In this document: positions 60,450 through 64,000 of the stretch, one piece after another
Position numbering within the stretch: position 1 is the first letter of the stretch
Layout: each line of letters begins with the position of its first letter
Assembly: GCA_002914845.1 (NCBI GenBank)
Contig: JXTC01000063.1
Location: 383,830 to 447,829 of the forward strand
Origin: Trema orientale
Lineage: Eukaryota; Streptophyta; Magnoliopsida; Rosales; Cannabaceae
DNA: 64,000 nucleotides
Direction: 5' to 3'
Position numbers and translations under genes: made by a program
Notes under the pieces: generated by a model
Databases searched by the model: none
Seen by the model: the letters and a program-made list of their open reading frames with translations, nothing else
Told to the model about the DNA's origin: nothing

Positions 60450-60960
60450 AATCCTAGGATAAAGTGGAGGTTATGGCGGTGGGGCCTGCTTCACGATAAT
60501 GGGCTGCTCGGAGCCGTCCGATAAAAGGGCATCTTTAATATGATGACCCGGCCGGAAAGTGGGGTTTAGGGTTCATTGCGCGCGTGTTTTCTTTTAAAGC
60601 GTGCGGGAGCACGGCGTGGCGGGGCCATCATGGCGCGGCTCGGCTCAGCTTCCTCAATAAATGAATGCGTGCGCTGCGCCGAGCAGACCTACGTTTTCTT
60701 TTCTTTTTGTTTTTGTTTTTGTTTTTTTATTTTTTTCTTTCTTATAATAAGGAAAAATCATAATGGGCCTCCATAATAGCCGGTTGGCTGGGTTGGGCGG
60801 CCCACGATAAAAAATCCTATCGTATCTATCATCGGGGACTGTTGGGCCCACTCTCTCTAACCGCGCGTGGTCACAAACTCCTTCAGACGCCACGTAACAT
60901 GTTCCAACGGCTACAGCTGGGTTTGTGCATTGAAGAATCTTAACGCGTGGGATTGGCATC
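60450..60960. promoter_or_regulatory. GC-richer segment with Site II-like and telo-box-like words
   Basis: TGGGCC/TGGGCT occurs at 60500-60505, 60764-60769, 60843-60848 and on the minus strand at about 60799-60804. 'tttagggtt' (reverse of the AACCCTAA telo box) is at 60565-60573. Site II with a telo box is a known pairing in plant promoters of growth-related genes. The cluster lies 0.5-0.9 kb upstream of the TATA box proposed for the auxin carrier gene, so it may serve that gene, an unannotated transcript, or nothing. The frames at 60576-60776 and 60654-61031 have no recognisable product. Confidence 0.3.
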
Positions 60961-61357
60961 TTTTCCTTTGGTTGGGAGACAGGGAGGAAGCTGATGGAGC
61001 CTCGATCAATTAAATTTAAATTCAATCCCAAAAATAAGAAATTAATTAAAACTTAGGGGAAAAAAAAAACTCTTAGAATTTTCTAAAACTATTGTTGACT
61101 AAGATTTGGAATTTGGATCTGGGTTGTTCACCGTTTTGTCAAAATGATTTCTATTAAAAAAAAAAAGAATATTTAGGTGGGAAAGACTATCCAGTTGAAA
61201 ATTATGAATGACCTTACTAGTTACTACTACTGTAATTTTGTCCAAAAAAGAAAAAAGAAAAAGTGTTTTTCCTTTTTTTGGGAAAAAAAAAGATAAAAAA
61301 AAGAAAATAACTTGATTAATTATGTAATCAGAGCCGTTGAAGCAGTTGCTTTTGGGT

Positions 61358-61395
61358 TCTATAAAAGGGAAGGTCCGTTGTTTTATTTGGTCCTT
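61358..61395 (+). promoter_or_regulatory. TATA box and probable start of the auxin carrier transcript
   Basis: 'tctataaaaggg' has TATAAAAG at 61360-61367, a near-ideal plant TATA box, with an expected start of transcription about 30 bp on (around 61392). Downstream the sequence turns CT-rich and free of ATG, as in a leader. Confidence 0.6.
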
Positions 61396-61944
61396 ACTGA
61401 TCAGAAAACAACGTTCTCTTCTTCTACTTCGAACTCAAAATTCTCTGTCACTAAAGATTGAAATCCCAAGAATCGAATTGGAATTAGAATACAGCGAATT
61501 TGGGTTTCGTCTCTCTCACCTTTTTATTTAATCTTCTATTCTAATCTCTCTCACACTCACTCATTTCCGAGCCTTAGCTTTCTTTAAAGCAAGAGAAGAA
61601 GAATTTCAAACCCCCACAGATAAAACTCTCTGGCTTATATTACATATATTTATATATTCAGTAGAAAAAGAGCTCAAAAGGGTCTTGCTTTTTCTTTTCC
61701 TTCTTCAACTTGGGACAGAGATTTATTAATTTTTGGTTCCAGCTTTTGAGGTCTCGCCGTCTTTGGTTTCGGCCACTGAGCAGATTGGTGGTGCATTAAA
61801 AGTGGGATCTTTAAGGAGACTCAGCAGTAGTTTTGACAGGGCTAAGGGGATCCGTAGCTGAAGATTTTGCCATTATTTCAACGCATTTAAGTCTCTTCCT
61901 TTTTTTTTTTTTTTCTCTCTCTCACCTCGCCACCAAATTTTGGA

Positions 61945-61959
61945 ATGGATAATTCATAA
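61945..61959 (+). CDS. Four-codon upstream ORF in the leader
   Basis: ATG at 61945-61947 reads Met-Asp-Asn-Ser then TAA. By eye it is the only ATG in the roughly 870-nt leader once the proposed leader intron is removed. It lies directly before a long CT repeat. It could lower or condition translation of the carrier; function is untested. Confidence 0.4.
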   Translation: MDNS

Positions 61960-62218
61960 TTCACTCTCTCTGTCTCTCTCTCCTCTCTTTTTCTCATTCT
62001 GCCTCTACTGTTTGCTCTGTCCACTCTGCCTTTTCTTACTCTGTAGTACTGGGACTTGTTTTATCATTCTGAAAACAAGGGGAGAAATAAAGTTGATAAA
62101 TCAAAGTCAAGGCCGAAAAATAAGATCGTTTTGTTTGGAAGAGAGTGAAAGATCCCGGGGTTTCGTTCCCTTTGCTACTTTTCTCTTCACTAGAAAAGAA
62201 AGTGACATTTCGGACAAG

Positions 62219-62528
62219 GTATACTAGTTCTTAAGAGGGTTGTGTTGGGTTTGGTCTCTTTTTTTCTTATTTGGTCAGTTTAGTTCGTGAAAAACATGTT
62301 TTAGTCTCTGCCTCTTTTGGTTTTTCCAAGTTTTTATCCTTTTCCTTTTGGATTTCTGTGGTGGGTTTTTCTTTTTTCCTCATTAAAAAAAATAAAGAAA
62401 AGAACTTGGGAAGGAATTTCTGGTATTTTGATCTGGGGTCTTATTGGCTTTCGTTTTCTGGGGTTGCGTTTTTTTTTTTTGATGATGGGTTTTTTTGTCT
62501 CATTAACTGTCTTTTTTATATGTTACAG
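62219..62528 (+). other. Probable intron in the 5' untranslated leader
   Basis: The donor 'acaag|gtatac' at 62218/62219 and the acceptor 'tatgttacag|atc' at 62528/62529 bracket a T-rich 310-bp stretch. It contains several ATGs that would otherwise precede the true start, whereas the flanking leader is nearly free of ATG. It ends 49 nt before the start codon. Inference from splice signals only. Confidence 0.5.
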
Positions 62529-62577
62529 ATCTACCAGGATTTAGACGTTGCCTTTAGTGATCAAAAAAACTAAGACA

Positions 62578-64000
62578 ATGTTGCCTCAGAAGCAAGGAGA
62601 GGAAGCCATAGTCTCCAACTTCAGCGATGCTGATGGCCATGAGGCCAACGAAGAAGGGTCCAAAGAAGAAGAGAATCAAGCATTGTTTAGCGTCAAGAAC
62701 CTTCTCTGGCATGGTGGCTCTGTCTGGGACGCCTGGTTCAGCTGTGCTTCCAATCAAGTAATGATAATAAAAATAGATAATAATATCAAATCAAGCTTCC
62801 CACTGAAACCCATTATCAAACACTTGTCATGTGTTCAATTTTGCACCAAAAATATTAACATTATGCAATTGTCTTTAATTTCTTTTCATGTAATTGGTTT
62901 TATGTTGATCAATATTGCAGGTTGCTCAAGTTCTTTTAACATTGCCATACTCGTTCTCTCAACTGGGAATGCTCTCTGGGATTTTGCTTCAGATTTTTTA
63001 TGGACTGGTTGGAAGCTGGACTGCTTATTTGATCAGTGTACTCTATATTGAGTACAGAAGCCGTAAGGAGAAGGAGAACGTTAGCTTCAAGAACCATGTC
63101 ATACAGGTTCGCAATGCTATATTTTATGTTATGCTGATTTGTCACCACCACCATTGATATCTAATCCTTTACGCACAGAAGAATACAAAACGCGACTACT
63201 TTCTTTCAAACGTCACGCTAAAAGGGCAAAAAAATTTAAAATAAAAAGGACTATTGACTGGTATTGCAGTGGTTTGAAGTGCTTGATGGGTTACTTGGTC
63301 CATACTGGAAAGCCGTGGGGCTTGCCTTCAACTGTACTTTCCTCCTCTTTGGATCTGTCATCCAACTCATCGCTTGTGCAAGGTAAAAGTTGTTTTCATT
63401 GACGATTTTCACCAAAAAAAAAAAAAAGGTAAAAGTTGTTTTCTTTCGTACATAAACATATTAGTATATATATATATATATCCAAAAATAACATCTGGGT
63501 TTTGCTCAAAATCTTGAATTTTTTTTATGAGAATCTGATTTGAAACAGTAACATTTACTACATCAACGACAATCTTGACAAGAGGACATGGACATATATC
63601 TTTGGAGCTTGTTGTGCCACCACAGTGTTCATTCCCTCTTTCCACAACTATCGGATTTGGTCTTTTCTTGGCCTCGGGATGACCACTTACACTGCTTGGT
63701 ACCTGGCTGTAGCAGCTCTTGTCCATGGCCAGGTAAATATAACAAAGCTACCTCTCTCTCTCTCTAAGTCTCCCATGTTTCGGATCTTGAAGCCATTATT
63801 ATGGTCTTTATTCTGATGCATCTTTTTCTTTTTCTTTTATCTCTTTTACTTTTTTGGTTTTTGGATAATTATAAAAGTTAAAGTTTTGAAGTGAATGTAT
63901 AAAATTTTGGTTTTTTATGGCTGAACAGGTTGAGGGTGTTACACACTCGGCTCCTTCCAAGCTTGTGCTTTACTTCACCGGAGCCACTAACATACTCTAC
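62578..64000 (+). CDS. LAX: AUX1/LAX auxin influx carrier, 5' half (partial, 5 exons seen)
   Basis: Exons: 62578-62757, 62921-63106, 63270-63382, 63549-63732, 63929-64000 (continues). All introns are GT-AG, and the joins keep frame (phases 0, 0, 2, 0). 245 residues are visible of about 485 in the family. The protein is a plasma-membrane H+/auxin symporter of the amino acid/auxin permease family (Aa_trans, normally 11 helices) that brings IAA into cells. An acidic, variable N-terminus (residues 1-40) precedes the family block: WHGGSVWDAWFSCASNQ, VAQVLLTLPYSFSQLG, HVIQWFEVLDGLLG, LAFNCTFLLFGSVIQLIACA, NIYYINDNLDKRTWTYIFGA, FIPSFHNYRIWSFLGLGMTT and SKLVLYFTGATNILY at the edge. 'SVWDAWF' and 'GLGMTTYTAWYLA' are closer to AUX1/LAX1 than to LAX2/LAX3. 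The ATG at 62578 is the first in frame after a stop at 62542. The C-terminal half is outside the window. Confidence 0.95.

Noticed and set aside
61940..62227. 95-codon open frame in the auxin carrier leader
   Set aside because: It only starts at a non-ATG codon; the one ATG nearby gives a four-codon ORF in another frame, and the residues reflect CT repeats.
1..64000. CRISPR arrays, operons, ribosome-binding sites, rRNA genes
   Set aside because: None seen; the window is nuclear plant DNA, where the first three are not expected.

Overview
This is nuclear DNA from a flowering plant, most likely a eudicot. It is AT-rich, its genes have short GT-AG introns, and it is crowded with small plant transposons. 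Only two protein-coding genes of the host can be supported. Between 31500 and 61300 I found no exon I would defend.

Gene 1 (minus strand, 17638 to 15199) is a complete four-exon PIP1-class plasma-membrane aquaporin of 285 residues. It has both NPA boxes and the F-H-T-R selectivity filter of water-transporting PIPs. Its third intron holds a nested pair: an older inverted-repeat element interrupted by a younger 152-bp element with a 9-bp target duplication.

Gene 2 (plus strand, from about 61390 and running off the right edge) is the 5' half of an AUX1/LAX auxin influx carrier. Five exons are visible (62578-62757, 62921-63106, 63270-63382, 63549-63732, 63929-64000) and encode 245 residues. The leader is long, with one four-codon upstream ORF and a probable intron.

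Most of the rest is transposon debris that can be delimited by termini and target-site duplications (TSDs). 1-11 kb: a retroelement relic with a 376-bp tandem repeat; a complete short non-autonomous LTR element (5559-7404, TSD ATGCG); a solo LTR (8152-9394, TSD GATAT); and an RNase H-like pseudogene fragment. 12-38 kb: a dense, partly nested series of MITEs. At least six elements in the window have perfect 9-bp TSDs (Mutator type). Others are Tourist/PIF-Harbinger-like (TTA or TAA TSD) or hAT-like (8-bp TSD). One seven-copy family sits mostly in (TA)n tracts, and a four-copy family carries clustered GTTAC/GTAAC motifs. 38-61 kb: long AT-rich intergenic DNA with a few MITEs, then a three-copy 115-bp tandem repeat and a GC-richer segment with Site II-like and telo-box-like motifs upstream of the auxin carrier.

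The two genes face away from each other across about 44 kb, and nothing suggests they work together. I saw no convincing new multi-gene system. The most original signals are the microsatellite-associated MITE family, the palindrome-tipped 9-bp-TSD elements and the nested insertion in the aquaporin intron. All boundaries were read by eye.
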